Below are positions 7,914-17,539 of a DNA stretch of 64,000 nucleotides, piece by piece (positions within the stretch are counted from its first letter, which is position 1; each line of letters starts with the position of its first letter). The DNA is from Acidimicrobiia bacterium (GTDB lineage: Bacteria > Actinomycetota > Acidimicrobiia > IMCC26256 > JAGNEX01). The stretch spans positions 992,001-1,056,000 of the forward strand of contig JACJWE010000002.1 of the NCBI GenBank assembly GCA_020637365.1. Reading direction: 5' to 3'. Made by a program: the position numbers and the translations under genes. The notes under the pieces are model-generated. The model was not told where the DNA came from. It saw nothing but the letters and a program-made list of their open reading frames with translations, and did no database searches.

Positions 7914-9500
7914 TCACGAGACGACGAACTCGATTCGCCGATTGGCCGCTCGCCCAGCGTCGGTGTCGTTCGAGTCGATCGGACGGCTGTCGCCGAAACC
8001 ACGAGCGGTCAGCCTCGATGCAGCGACCCCCTGTTCGATCAGAAGGTCGACCACGGTTTGTGCCCGAGCGTCGCTGAGCTCTTGGTTGGTTTCAGCCGAG
8101 CCTGTGTTATCGGTGTGGCCCTCAACCCGAATGTTCACCGCCGGATTCTCTGTCAGGACCTTGGCGGCCGCATCGACCGTCGCGGTGCCTTCCTCGGTGA
8201 GCGACGCTGAACCCACCTCGAACTCAACATTGTGAAGAACATCATCGAGTTCGGCGTTGGCTTGGGCGACATCGTCGGCAGAGGCAGCGTCGGCAACGTT
8301 GAGTTCGTTCAGGACACTGCCGTCTGCACCGGCGAGCACACCGGCCGCCTCCTGGGCAGCGTCACGAGCTGATGCGGTGCTGACTCGTCCCTGCAAGGTG
8401 ACCTCGCCGACGACGCTGCTGACGATGACGGTGCCGCCATCGGCGGAGACGATCTCAAGGGGAGCCGCCAACGCGTCTGCGACGCCCGCGATCGTGTCGG
8501 CGTCGGCTGGCGGTAGGGCAGGATCGACGTTGATGCGGTTGTCGACGGCGGCGCCAACGGCCGAGCTCATCGCCGATTCGATCGCGTCGCTCGCTTCGGC
8601 CGAGGGGACGGCACCTTCGAGGATCGCTGGCGTGCTGGCCGTATCGATGTTGACGCTCCAGCCATCGGGCATCGCTGCGCCCCCACCCGATACGGCCTCG
8701 GTGTCGGACGACTTGCCGTCGATGCTGATGCGGTCAATCACCGAGGTGCCGAGCTGGTCTGCGACGGTTCGGGTCGCTTCAAAAGCCGCGCTCGCGCTTG
8801 CGCTGTCATCGGCGGTGCCGGTCAGCACATACTCCCCGTCGAGGAAGCTCACCCCGAGATCTGTTACGCCCGTGCCGTTGGCGAATGCTGCGGCGGCCAT
8901 CGAAGCAAACGCCTCCGCACCGGCCTGGCCGAGGGGTGTGCCGCCTGCTTCTTTGACCGTCAGGTCGTCTTCGATGGTGGCATCTGGCAGAGCATCGCGT
9001 GTGGCCTGTCGGATAACTTCGGCGGTGGACTCGTCAAAGGCCGTGCCGCTCAATACGACCTGGCCGTCGGACTGGGTCAGTGCCAACGTATCGGGGTCAA
9101 GGGTTGGGGGTTCGACGACACCGTCTGCGTCGGCGTCGTTTGAGTTGTTGAGCGGCAAGGCCGGGGCTTCAAAATCATCGGTGACGTGGCGGACGCCGGT
9201 GCCGTTGCGCACCAGGTCATGCGCCCGGGTGATGTCTGGATCGTCTGGGTCCATCATCCCAGAGATCGTCGCGTCCCGGCCTTCAAACTCCACGTGGACC
9301 TCGGCGAGATCGGCAGCGTCGAGCACCGTGCGCGCCGAGTCGGTGAGATCATCTTCGATCGACTCGCGGACCGGCAGCATGCCGACGGTGAACAGCACGG
9401 GTAGCCCTACGACCGCTGGAATCCAGCCGTACCAACGGGGTCGACCGCGCAGCGCGGGGCCAGCTTTGGCGACGTTGCGGGCACCATCCTCGGCGGCCAT
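7914..9500 (-). CDS. OmpA-family protein with BON-like repeats (ArfA-like)
   Basis: The 528-residue product has one N-terminal transmembrane helix (about 23-43), then several BON-like repeats (about 45-400) containing phrases such as DGQVVLSGTA, DGEYVLTGTA and GEVTLQGRV. A C-terminal OmpA domain (about 415-528) carries the peptidoglycan-binding signature: VRVEGHTDNTGS-like, LSDARAQTV and RRIEFVV. The layout is that of mycobacterial ArfA (Rv0899): membrane anchor, BON domains, OmpA domain. In a monoderm-type cell it probably ties the membrane to peptidoglycan. Its start codon is one base from the stop of the upstream coiled-coil gene, so the two form an operon. Composition is strongly acidic (Asp, Ala, Glu). 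Confidence 0.88.
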   Translation of the reverse strand: MAAEDGARNVAKAGPALRGRPRWYGWIPAVVGLPVLFTVGMLPVRESIEDDLTDSARTVLDAADLAEVHVEFEGRDATISGMMDPDDPDITRAHDLVRNGTGVRHVTDDFEAPALPLNNSNDADADGVVEPPTLDPDTLALTQSDGQVVLSGTAFDESTAEVIRQATRDALPDATIEDDLTVKEAGGTPLGQAGAEAFASMAAAAFANGTGVTDLGVSFLDGEYVLTGTADDSASASAAFEATRTVADQLGTSVIDRISIDGKSSDTEAVSGGGAAMPDGWSVNIDTASTPAILEGAVPSAEASDAIESAMSSAVGAAVDNRINVDPALPPADADTIAGVADALAAPLEIVSADGGTVIVSSVVGEVTLQGRVSTASARDAAQEAAGVLAGADGSVLNELNVADAASADDVAQANAELDDVLHNVEFEVGSASLTEEGTATVDAAAKVLTENPAVNIRVEGHTDNTGSAETNQELSDARAQTVVDLLIEQGVAASRLTARGFGDSRPIDSNDTDAGRAANRRIEFVVS

Positions 9501-9501
9501 G

Positions 9502-11205
9502 TCAGTCCTCGTCTCCTGTGCGGCGACCGGCGGTCAGTTCGGAGGTGAGTGCCAAAAAGCCCTCCTCGTCGCCACGTACTAAGTAACCCGCCTGTTCAGC
9601 CCAGGTCGGCAAGCTGGGAGCCAGACGGAGGCCAGCCTCGTCGAGTGCCGCTCTCAGCCGTGTCTGATCAGCGTCGTGAAGCTGGGCGTAGGTCGTGATA
9701 CCCGCCGCGTTCAACGCTCGCTCCATTGCCGGGCCAATGCCTTCAATGCGTTTTAGGTCGTCGGGATTGACCGCTGCGAAGCTCGCCGTGGCGAACGCGT
9801 GGAACGTGCTGCCATCGCTCGGCGGTACGCCAGCATCGAGCCAATCGGTGTATTCATCGAAAAGATCGAACTGGCCCCGTGCCAGCAGGCTTGCCTGGTT
9901 CGGCCAACTCACCACACTTCGGGCGAGTCGCAGACCGTCGGCAGAGACGATTTCTTTGAGCTCGTCGGGGGTTTTGGTCGAGAGCTCTTGGTAGGTGGTG
10001 ATACCGGCCTTCTTGAGCGACGCTGACATCGCCGGGCCGATCCCTTCGATGCGCGTGAGGTCATCCTCCGACGGTTCTTCCGACGGTTCACCCTCCGTCG
10101 TGTGCGACCTCTGCGATGGGCCCGGGAGGCTCATACCGCTGCTGGCGTTGGGTGGCTGCGCGTTGGGTCCGTCGGGGGTTTCGGAAGTTTCTGCATTCGT
10201 GTCCTGCATGGACGCGTCGGTTGCGTAGTCAGCGTCCGCGCCACCGACCGCAGCAAACGATGCTGGCTCTACCGCATCCTCGGCACCGGTACCCCGAGCT
10301 TGGCCAGTCGTGCCGGTGATATCTGCCGTGTCGGGGGGCTCTGCTGTGTCGACAGTGAGCGAACGGCTCGCAAGCGGCGCACCCGTCGCCGACTGCACCG
10401 CCTGGTTGAGGCGGTCCCGTTCGCTCACCAACGCTGCAATTTCGGCTCGGGTGGCATCGTGGCCCGCTTGGGCATGCGACAGCGCAACGCGTAGCTCGTC
10501 TCGTTCAAGCTTCAGGCGCGACGCCGTGTCAGCGGCGGTGTCCCGTTCGGCGGACAGTTCGGCTACGGCGACGGTCAGTGCATCGCGTTCGGTGATGGCG
10601 ATGGCGAGTTCGTCCGCTGCAGCAAAGCCAGCATCCGCGGCGGCCCGCCCCGAGCGAAGCTGCGCAACTTCGGCCTGCTCGAGTTCGGCGCTGAGTACAT
10701 CGTCTTGGGTCTGTTGAAGCTCGAGATCGCCTTGAAGCGTCTGAATCTGGCGAGACAGCAGCGCGTTCGCTGCGACCGCTGAATCGAGGTCAGCGCGAAG
10801 CGACAGGTTGTCCGCCGACACGGCCTGCAGCTCTGCGAAGAGCGCATCGGCGTCCTGACGCGCATTGTCCGCATCCGCGGCCGAGGCCAAGTCATCGTCG
10901 GCGATAAAGGCGAGCTCCTCGCCGAGCTCATCTTGCTGGGCCTGTGATGTGGCGAGCTGACCTTCGAGTTCGGAGACGCGTCCCTGGAGCGCACCCGATA
11001 GCGCACGAGCATCTGCCGCGTCGGCTTTGTGCTGATCAGAGGCCTTCTGCACCTCGAGCAGCGACGTTCTCAGGTGCTGGTTGGCGTCCTCGATCGTGCG
11101 GACGTTCTTGCGGTACCCGTAGATCCACCAGAGGTACCCGGCGAGAACCCCGAGCAAGAAAGCCAGAATCAGCAGTATGGCGAGCTGAGCGGTGAACCAT
11201 CCCAT
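9502..11205 (-). CDS. Membrane-anchored coiled-coil protein with two helix-hairpin-helix modules
   Basis: I choose the ATG at 11205 because the next residues form a membrane helix (AQLAILLILAFLLGVLAGYLWW) and AGGGA lies upstream; the open frame reaches 11271. Order of domains: N-terminal TM (about 5-27), a long coiled coil (about 30-290, many Ala, Glu, Gln, Leu heptads), a disordered Thr/Ser/Pro linker, then two similar modules beginning DDLTRIEGIGPAMSASL and DDLKRIEGIGPAMERAL, about 110 residues apart. These resemble the helix-hairpin-helix/DUF4332 domain. It is translated just before the OmpA protein, so the pair may act together at the envelope. Function unknown. Confidence 0.82.
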   Translation of the reverse strand: MGWFTAQLAILLILAFLLGVLAGYLWWIYGYRKNVRTIEDANQHLRTSLLEVQKASDQHKADAADARALSGALQGRVSELEGQLATSQAQQDELGEELAFIADDDLASAADADNARQDADALFAELQAVSADNLSLRADLDSAVAANALLSRQIQTLQGDLELQQTQDDVLSAELEQAEVAQLRSGRAAADAGFAAADELAIAITERDALTVAVAELSAERDTAADTASRLKLERDELRVALSHAQAGHDATRAEIAALVSERDRLNQAVQSATGAPLASRSLTVDTAEPPDTADITGTTGQARGTGAEDAVEPASFAAVGGADADYATDASMQDTNAETSETPDGPNAQPPNASSGMSLPGPSQRSHTTEGEPSEEPSEDDLTRIEGIGPAMSASLKKAGITTYQELSTKTPDELKEIVSADGLRLARSVVSWPNQASLLARGQFDLFDEYTDWLDAGVPPSDGSTFHAFATASFAAVNPDDLKRIEGIGPAMERALNAAGITTYAQLHDADQTRLRAALDEAGLRLAPSLPTWAEQAGYLVRGDEEGFLALTSELTAGRRTGDED

Positions 11206-11401
11206 TATCGAGGGTCCCTTCAACGGTGTGGCGTGCGCGGGGCTTGCTAGTTCGACCCGATAGGTCGCCAAAGGTCGCGCGTTTCGACCACGCAGCGTTC
11301 CACAACGCGGTGAGCCTGTCGATTGTCACCGGCAGCACACGTCCGCCGAATCACAACCGCCCGAGCCATCTGGTGAGCGGTGGTGTCAAAACGCGACAAG
11401 G

Positions 11402-12199
11402 TCAGTGTGACTGGTTGACAGTTGCCGGCTTACGGGCGGCGGCGGTCAAAGTGCTCGGCTTCTGCGACACCGTTTCCGCGTACCTAAAGCCAGCAAACAT
11501 GACGCCGATCCCGGCGACCAGGGACAATGCAAACCATTCTGGGTGGTGGCCATTGCCGATGCCGCCAAGCGCCAAGATCAGTGTGCCTGCGGCGATGCAC
11601 ATATTGACCGTCACCCGGCCCTTCACCACGGGTGTTCGGTCTTGAGTTCGTAGCAGCTTGACCGCCGACCAGGCTGCGCCGACAAAAACCACCAACGCCC
11701 CGACCGAACTCGCTATCGCCGCCAAGATCCTCGGCAAGGGGACAAGAAAGACGTCCTTGCCGACGGGGATCACTTCGCGGGGCATGACGTCGACCATCGG
11801 CGCCGACATCAAGACGCCCGCTGCCAAACCTGAAAAGATCAGCAGCCCGATTTGAACGCGGCCAGCAACCTTTGGCGAGGCCAACAGGTGGATACTGCCC
11901 ATAGCGAGCCACGGAACATTCAAAATCGCACCGAACAAGAAATAAGCCCGATAGACCCCTCTGTCCCATCCCGTTGCCGTGCCGACCGCAAGCATCGCGG
12001 CGCCGAGCGAAAACATCGCCAGAGACACCGCCCAGGCGCCGTGATAGGGGCTTTTGGTCTGCGTCCAACGGATCGTCAAGTTCTGCCAGAACATTGTGGC
12101 AACCGCCGTCGCCAAAAACGCGAGTCCTGCAACCATGCCCGGCACGCTAGCGGCAAGCCTGTCGATCGGATCCACCGCAGCGGCTGACCAGGTGGACAA
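11402..12199 (-). CDS. Polytopic membrane protein of unknown function
   Basis: The 265-residue product has about seven hydrophobic helices (near residues 20-40, 53-75, 84-106, 115-135, 155-178, 195-217 and 222-240) and a short basic tail. The start could be the ATG at 12199 or an internal Met just before the first helix. I recognise no motif. It stands alone on the minus strand, divergent from the thiolase gene and separated by about 195 bases from the downstream coiled-coil gene. Nothing in the neighbourhood indicates a substrate. Confidence 0.7.
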   Translation of the reverse strand: MSTWSAAAVDPIDRLAASVPGMVAGLAFLATAVATMFWQNLTIRWTQTKSPYHGAWAVSLAMFSLGAAMLAVGTATGWDRGVYRAYFLFGAILNVPWLAMGSIHLLASPKVAGRVQIGLLIFSGLAAGVLMSAPMVDVMPREVIPVGKDVFLVPLPRILAAIASSVGALVVFVGAAWSAVKLLRTQDRTPVVKGRVTVNMCIAAGTLILALGGIGNGHHPEWFALSLVAGIGVMFAGFRYAETVSQKPSTLTAAARKPATVNQSH

Positions 12200-12573
12200 A
12201 GCCCTCGATCCCGGACCCGAAACACGCCGATGGCATGTCGAATCAGAAGCCGCCGTACGGCCCGCCTGCTGGCAGGTACATCAAGCAGATACCCCAGCAG
12301 ACCCCGGACGGAGCCGCTTTGGGACGCGCAGGGATCGACCGCCGTTTTGACCGACCAACTACACTTCCGCCTCACATCGGGACGCAACGGCGTGAGTAAC
12401 CGAAACAAAGCGCCGCCTTCGATGGTTATGTGGCACACCGCGAGCGTGGGTCCAGCGGATATGTCAGGCCGTGGCCCCTGTGGCCCGCGGCGAAAGCTGG
12501 ATGAGCGGGAACCACAACCGAGCAAGCACCAAGTCAGCCTCCAACCGCTGACCGTCTGAGGAAGGACTCCAAC
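12200..12573. other. Intergenic region between divergent membrane-protein and thiolase genes
   Basis: This 374-base stretch must hold the promoters of both divergent genes. I see a strong Shine-Dalgarno (GAGGAAGGA at 12558-12566) for the thiolase. I find no convincing -35/-10 pair, hairpin or open frame with family similarity. Confidence 0.5.
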
Positions 12574-13755
12574 ATGCCTGGATCCGTCATTGTTTCAACC
12601 GCCCGAACCCCTATTGGAAAGATGCAGGGCGCATTCGCTTCCATGCGTGCGACCGACCTCGGTGGCATCGCGATCAAGGCGGCACTCGAACGCGCCGGCG
12701 TCGCTGGCGACGACGTCGATTACGTCATCATGGGTCAGGTGCTTCAGGCTGGCCAAGGTCAGATCACGGCACGTCAAGCCGCGTCGAACGCCGGTGTCGG
12801 CATGCACGTTCCCGCCAACACGATCAACAAGGTGTGCCTGTCGGGTCTCAACGCCGTCTACATGGCTGACCAGATGATCGCTGCGGGCGACGCCGACATC
12901 GTCGTCGCGGGCGGTATGGAGTCGATGACGAACGCTCCGTACCTCTTGCCTGGTGCTCGTGCTGGCTACCGCATGGGCAACGGTGAGCTCATCGACTCGA
13001 TGATCAACGACGGATTGTGGTGCGCGTTCGACGCATGTCACATGGGCGCTGGCACCCAGCGCTACGCCGATGCGGACAGCATCGCCCGCGAAGCCCAAGA
13101 CGAAGTCGCGGCCAAAAGCCACCAACGCGCAGCGCAGGCTCAGGCCGAAGGTCGTTTCGCCAACGAGATCGTGCCCGTTGCGGTGCCTCAGCGACGCGGT
13201 GACCCGGTCATCGTCTCCGAAGACGAGGGTGTGCGCGGTGCCACCACAGCGGACAGCCTTGGCCAGCTGCGCCCGGCGTTCGCCAAGGACGGCACGATCA
13301 CGGCGGGTAACGCATCCCAGATTTCGGACGGTGCTTCCGCGACCATCGTCATGAGCCGCGCCAAGGCCGACGAGTTGGGCATTTCACCAATGGCCGAGGT
13401 CATCTCCTATGGCATGGTCGCAGGCCCCGATCCGTCCCTGTTGACCCAACCGTCACGGGCGATCATGCAGGCGGCGGACAAGGTCGGCATGTCGACCGGA
13501 GAGATCGACCTGTTCGAGTTGAATGAGGCGTTCGCAGCTGTTGGTTTGGCGTCCATGGCACAACTCGACATCAAGGACGACATCGTCAATGTGAACGGTG
13601 GCGCGATTGCGTTGGGTCACCCCGTCGGCGCATCCGGCAACCGGGTTCTGGTCACCCTTATCAACGAACTGATCCGTCGCGGTGGCGGCACCGGTGCCGC
13701 AGCCCTTTGCGGTGGCGGCGGTCAGGGTGACGCGATCATCATCCGGACCGTCTAA
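12574..13755 (+). CDS. Acetyl-CoA C-acetyltransferase (thiolase)
   Basis: This 393-residue thiolase condenses or cleaves acyl-CoA and acetyl-CoA. The nucleophile is C88 (NKVCLSG); the C-terminal catalytic His is in GGAIALGHPVGASG and the second Cys in AALCGGGGQG. The N-terminus (SVIVSTARTPIGKMQG) is typical, and length is normal for the family. The SGNH-protein gene on the opposite strand overlaps its stop codon. Whether it works in beta-oxidation, acetoacetyl-CoA synthesis for the ethylmalonyl-CoA route (ccr lies at 60.6 kb) or polyhydroxyalkanoate metabolism cannot be told from sequence. Confidence 0.95.
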   Translation: MPGSVIVSTARTPIGKMQGAFASMRATDLGGIAIKAALERAGVAGDDVDYVIMGQVLQAGQGQITARQAASNAGVGMHVPANTINKVCLSGLNAVYMADQMIAAGDADIVVAGGMESMTNAPYLLPGARAGYRMGNGELIDSMINDGLWCAFDACHMGAGTQRYADADSIAREAQDEVAAKSHQRAAQAQAEGRFANEIVPVAVPQRRGDPVIVSEDEGVRGATTADSLGQLRPAFAKDGTITAGNASQISDGASATIVMSRAKADELGISPMAEVISYGMVAGPDPSLLTQPSRAIMQAADKVGMSTGEIDLFELNEAFAAVGLASMAQLDIKDDIVNVNGGAIALGHPVGASGNRVLVTLINELIRRGGGTGAAALCGGGGQGDAIIIRTV

Positions 13756-14900
13756 CCGGACCGGGACACCCGCTCAGCCGAGGGAACGAATGCAGCGGCG
13801 GACTCATCTGGGTCCGCCGCTTGCGCGCACGGATGTGACTGAACGTCGAGTGGCGCAAGCTCTGTGTTGAGGTATTCGCTGAACCGGGCCGCACCGACCT
13901 TGTTGAGGTGGATTGGATCGGTGAAGTTCTCGTCTATTTCGAGCGCTGGATCGACCGGAACGAACGCGATGTCGTGCTCGGCGGCGAGGTCGGTCATCGC
14001 ATCCCGAAAGGCCACCCGATCGGCGTTCTTGCCGGGGAGTGAATCGGTCGCGTATTCGGTGAACGGGGTTTCGGCAACGATGAACGGGACACCTCTGTCG
14101 GCGAGCAGATCGGCGATCTCGCCGATCGCGTCGATCTGGTCCGTACCGAGGCGGAAGTCGTTGAGGAAGTTTTCTCGTGTGTATTTGCCCGTTCGTCGCC
14201 CCTCGGGCGTGTCGGGCTGCCAGGTCGTCTGGCTCCTCCGAGGCGTGTAACCCAGATCGGTGATCGGGGTGAGAATGCGTGTGACATCGACCGAGGTCGG
14301 CCCCGTATCCCCCGCCTTGATCCGTCGCATCGCGTCGATGAGCTCGTCGCCGTCTCTGAAAGCCGGACGATCCCTGACCAGGACCGAATGCTGCGAGACA
14401 GCTCGGTCCAGGCGCCCCAGCCAATCAGACCGCACGGCCCGCGATGAAAAGTAGCGATTTGTTGCCGTGATCTGTTCGGCGGCGCGCCCGCTCAAGTCGA
14501 TCGGCGCCAGTCCCATCACCACGACCTGGGGAGTGGTCTCGGCGAGCACATGGTTGGCGAGCCATTCGTGGACGATCTCGGCGGATGCTGAGTTGATGGC
14601 AGCGTCGTAGACGAGCGGGCTTGTTCCAAGCGAGGTGAGTACCTCGGGGTCGATCCCTTCACCGGTCATCGAGCTGCCCACCGTCAACGTTCCGATGCAG
14701 CCGCCGTCGGCGGCAACATCGTGAATCTGTTCGATCTTGGCCTGGGCAATCCACTGATACCACCAGAGCGGCGGCGTGAGATACGGGCTCACGAGCCGCG
14801 CCGCACCTTCGGCGATCAGGAGCGTCACGATGAGGGTCGCGACGGCTCGAACGATGGTGGTACGTGACGGGATGAAGGGTGTCAGGACGTTCATGGACAT
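13752..14900 (-). CDS. AlgX/AlgJ-like SGNH-fold acyltransferase partner
   Basis: The 382-residue product has one N-terminal hydrophobic helix (about 17-36, signal anchor). The remainder is extracytoplasmic. SGNH blocks are visible: TVGSSMTGEG near residue 75 supplies the serine block and DPIHLNKVGAARFS near 330 supplies the Asp-x-x-His pair. The gene starts five bases after the stop of the MBOAT gene, so the two are one operon. In alginate and other polysaccharide O-acetylation systems, an MBOAT protein carries acyl groups across the membrane and an SGNH protein attaches them; I infer that role here. The acceptor is not known: no glycosyltransferase cluster adjoins. Confidence 0.82.
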   Translation of the reverse strand: MSMNVLTPFIPSRTTIVRAVATLIVTLLIAEGAARLVSPYLTPPLWWYQWIAQAKIEQIHDVAADGGCIGTLTVGSSMTGEGIDPEVLTSLGTSPLVYDAAINSASAEIVHEWLANHVLAETTPQVVVMGLAPIDLSGRAAEQITATNRYFSSRAVRSDWLGRLDRAVSQHSVLVRDRPAFRDGDELIDAMRRIKAGDTGPTSVDVTRILTPITDLGYTPRRSQTTWQPDTPEGRRTGKYTRENFLNDFRLGTDQIDAIGEIADLLADRGVPFIVAETPFTEYATDSLPGKNADRVAFRDAMTDLAAEHDIAFVPVDPALEIDENFTDPIHLNKVGAARFSEYLNTELAPLDVQSHPCAQAADPDESAAAFVPSAERVSRSG

Positions 14901-14905
14901 TCCAT

Positions 14906-16375
14906 CTAGAACGCGAAATAGAGGAACGGGACGGTCGTCTCACCGCTGAAGACCAGGATCAACACGATAAAGACGGCGTTGCGGATGTGATCTCGCCAGC
15001 TGACCGTTCGGATCCGTTCACCAGCTGACTGAAACTCGCCCAGTTCGGTGGAGCGCTGGGTGTTTATTTCCAACTGATCGAGGTACCACACGGCAAGCGA
15101 AGCGAAGACGAGGGTGAGCAGATAGCCAGCGTTGATCTCGCCAGAGGAAAAGGTGAAGATCTGATGCAGCTGATCCCAGCCGAGTGTTGCCGATTGCGCC
15201 CGGAAGAAGACGCCCAGGGTGCAGAACACCGTCATCACATAGATGGGCCCACCAAACCTCTTCCAAAGCTGCGAACGCCACTGGGGCGGTTGGTAACCCC
15301 GTCGGCGTCGTCGGGCGATCCATTCTCGTTCGGCGACGATCCACAGACCGTTGATGAAACCCCAGATCACGAACGTCCAGCGTGCGCCGTGCCAAAGACC
15401 TACCGCCAAGTAGACCAGCAGCAGGTTGCGAGCGACTTTGCGTTCGTTGCCGTGCGATCCGCCGAGGGGGAAAAACACATAGTCGCGAATCCAGGACGTC
15501 AAAGAGATGTGCCAGCGATTCCACATATCCGAAAACGTGGTCGCCCGAAACGGTTGCCGGAAGTTCTCCATCAGGTCGATGCCGAACAGCTTTGAAGAGC
15601 CTCGGGCTATGTCGGTGTATCCGGCGAAGTCGCAATAGACCTGGAGCGCGAGCGCAAACAACGAAGCCCACGACATCACCCACCCAAAGTCGGTCGGGTC
15701 CTTGAAGACTTCGTCGACGAAATGCGCCAGCCCGTCGGCGATCACCACCTTCTTGAACAGACCCATCAGAATGAGGCTGTAGGCCTCATTGACCGCCGTG
15801 TGGGTGAGCGGAGGACGTTCGACGCTGAGTTGGGGTAAGAGGTCGCGTGCCCGTTCGATCGGGCCGGCGACGAGTTGCGGGAAGTAGGCGACGAACAGGG
15901 CGAAGTCGAGCGGCGAGTCGGTTGGTTCCATCCGCCGCAGATAGATGTCGAGGGTATAGCTCAACGTTTGGAAGGTGTAGAAGCTGATGCCGACCGGCAG
16001 GATCACATGGAAGGCGGGGCCGGTCGCCGACAGGCCGACATGGCCGAGTAGGTCGACAAAGGAGTCATAGAAGAAGTTGAAGTACTTGAACAATCCCAGC
16101 AGGCCTAGATTGACCCCGACCGACACCCAGAGCAGTCGTTTGCGGGTCTTTTGGTCTTCGGTGCGAAACATCGCCCTGCCGACGATGAAGTCGACCGCTG
16201 TGGAGATCCACAACAGGCTTAAGAAGCGCCAATCCCACCAGCCATAAAAGATGTACGACGACAGCAGCAACAGGCCGTTGCGGACGCGGTGAGAGACCCC
16301 AACCTGCCGAAGAATCCAAAACCCGCCACAGACGATGGCGAGAAAAACGAAGTACTGGATCGAGTTGAACGTCAC
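14906..16375 (-). CDS. MBOAT family O-acyltransferase (AlgI-like)
   Basis: A 489-residue polytopic protein with about 10-12 membrane helices. MBOAT hallmarks are present: FKYFNFFYDS near residue 120, PVGISFYTFQTLSY near 145, FPQLVAGPIERA near 190, the conserved NRWHISLTSWIRDYVFFPLG split as NRWHISLTSW and DYVFFPLGG near 290, and the catalytic-His region LWHGARWTFVIWG near 330. It probably moves acetyl or another acyl group from a cytoplasmic donor to the outside for transfer to an envelope polymer. It is the promoter-proximal gene of the pair with the SGNH protein. Confidence 0.95.
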   Translation of the reverse strand: MTFNSIQYFVFLAIVCGGFWILRQVGVSHRVRNGLLLLSSYIFYGWWDWRFLSLLWISTAVDFIVGRAMFRTEDQKTRKRLLWVSVGVNLGLLGLFKYFNFFYDSFVDLLGHVGLSATGPAFHVILPVGISFYTFQTLSYTLDIYLRRMEPTDSPLDFALFVAYFPQLVAGPIERARDLLPQLSVERPPLTHTAVNEAYSLILMGLFKKVVIADGLAHFVDEVFKDPTDFGWVMSWASLFALALQVYCDFAGYTDIARGSSKLFGIDLMENFRQPFRATTFSDMWNRWHISLTSWIRDYVFFPLGGSHGNERKVARNLLLVYLAVGLWHGARWTFVIWGFINGLWIVAEREWIARRRRRGYQPPQWRSQLWKRFGGPIYVMTVFCTLGVFFRAQSATLGWDQLHQIFTFSSGEINAGYLLTLVFASLAVWYLDQLEINTQRSTELGEFQSAGERIRTVSWRDHIRNAVFIVLILVFSGETTVPFLYFAF

Positions 16376-16672
16376 GCTGCAAACCCTGCGTCGGTAAATC
16401 CCGAGCCCGTCATCTTGGCCTCAAGGTGGAGCCCAACGCCTATCGCGGTCACCACCGCGCAATACTCTTGGACTGTGGCCTCACAACGACTCACACAACT
16501 CCGGCGTCGTTGCGCGTCCCCCGTTCCCCGACACCCAACCCCGATCGCCGCCAGCAGGGTGCTGAAGAACGGCGGTGAGATCCAGGGCGAGCGGACACCG
16601 GTCGCGCGGGAAAGCCGACATCGGTGTACCACTCTGCCGGGATATAGGAAGTGGCGGACGCAACGTGGTGAC
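16376..16672. other. Intergenic region, MBOAT and DUF4129 genes diverging
   Basis: About 297 bases between two divergent operons. The plus-strand frame of the DUF4129 protein is open back through this interval to 16289, but that part reads as Arg/Pro-rich sequence without homology, so I treat it as noncoding. No hairpin or clear promoter is seen. Confidence 0.45.
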
Positions 16673-17539
16673 GTGGATGGGCGTTGTGGCCGCTCTGAGA
16701 TTCTTCGACTCGCGATGCTGTTTGCGATGGCCGTCATCCTGAGTCTCGCGGTGCCGACATCTGCAACGGGGATGCCGACCATCGAGCGTGCGCCGACGTT
16801 GGTTGGTGAAGTCTCAGGCGATGATCCCCCCGGCGCTCGCGACGAAGCGCGCCAGATCCTCAACGAATCACGTTTTCAACCGCCCGACGTCGCTCCGAGC
16901 GACTCTCAGACCGATGAACTGGGCCCTGACAACGCGGAGGGATCGGGGAATGGGGCAGGCGCGGGGAGCACGAACGGCGGACCAAGTGTTCCGTCCGCCC
17001 GACTGTCTGGGACGTCGGCGTGGGGGCCGATTCTGCTGATCTTGGTCATCGCTGTGGTCGGCTTCATCGTGTGGATGCTCCTGCGCAATCGCCAGCTGGC
17101 GCAACCCCCCGGAACCGATGAGGACGATCTACGTGCCGCCGCTCGCCGGGAGGCAGACTTGTGGGCTGAGGCGGATCGCCTTGCAGAACAGGGCCGCTAC
17201 TCCGAAGCGCTTCGAGTTCGTTACGAAGGCGGGCTTCATCGGCTCGGCAAGACCCATGACATCGAGTATCGCCCGGCCGTCAGTAGCGGCCAAGCGGTCG
17301 AGATGTTTCCCGACCCGGTCTTTTCTGACTTGGCCAGGACACATGGTCGCGTGGCCTATGGCGATCGCCCCACGACCGAGGCTGAATACGAAGCGAGTCG
17401 TGTCGCCTGGACCGAGACCACGCAGCGAGGCCGCGCTCGTCGCCGTCGCTCCGACGCGCCGACCGACACCCAAGCGGCTTCGCTCTCGACGGGCATCGCT
17501 GGACGCGACGGGTTTGGCGACCAGAACGGCGACGGATGA
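16673..17539 (+). CDS. DUF4129-type membrane protein of the MoxR block
   Basis: I place the start at GTG 16673, giving a short basic segment and a hydrophobic signal (ILRLAMLFAMAVILSLAV); ATG 16715 inside this segment is the alternative. After an extracytoplasmic stretch rich in Asp, Ser and Gly there is a second TM helix (WGPILLILVIAVVGFIVWMLL), then a cytoplasmic domain with EADRLAEQGRYSEALRVRYEGGLHRLG, characteristic of DUF4129. It overlaps the next gene by four bases (ATGA). Family members regularly precede DUF4350, MoxR and DUF58 genes in actinobacteria. Confidence 0.8.
   Translation: MDGRCGRSEILRLAMLFAMAVILSLAVPTSATGMPTIERAPTLVGEVSGDDPPGARDEARQILNESRFQPPDVAPSDSQTDELGPDNAEGSGNGAGAGSTNGGPSVPSARLSGTSAWGPILLILVIAVVGFIVWMLLRNRQLAQPPGTDEDDLRAAARREADLWAEADRLAEQGRYSEALRVRYEGGLHRLGKTHDIEYRPAVSSGQAVEMFPDPVFSDLARTHGRVAYGDRPTTEAEYEASRVAWTETTQRGRARRRRSDAPTDTQAASLSTGIAGRDGFGDQNGDG

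Noticed and set aside
8257..9582. Plus-strand open frame of 441 codons opposite the OmpA/BON gene
   Set aside because: Ser/Ala/Thr-rich antisense of an acidic protein; the minus frame has the clear OmpA signature.
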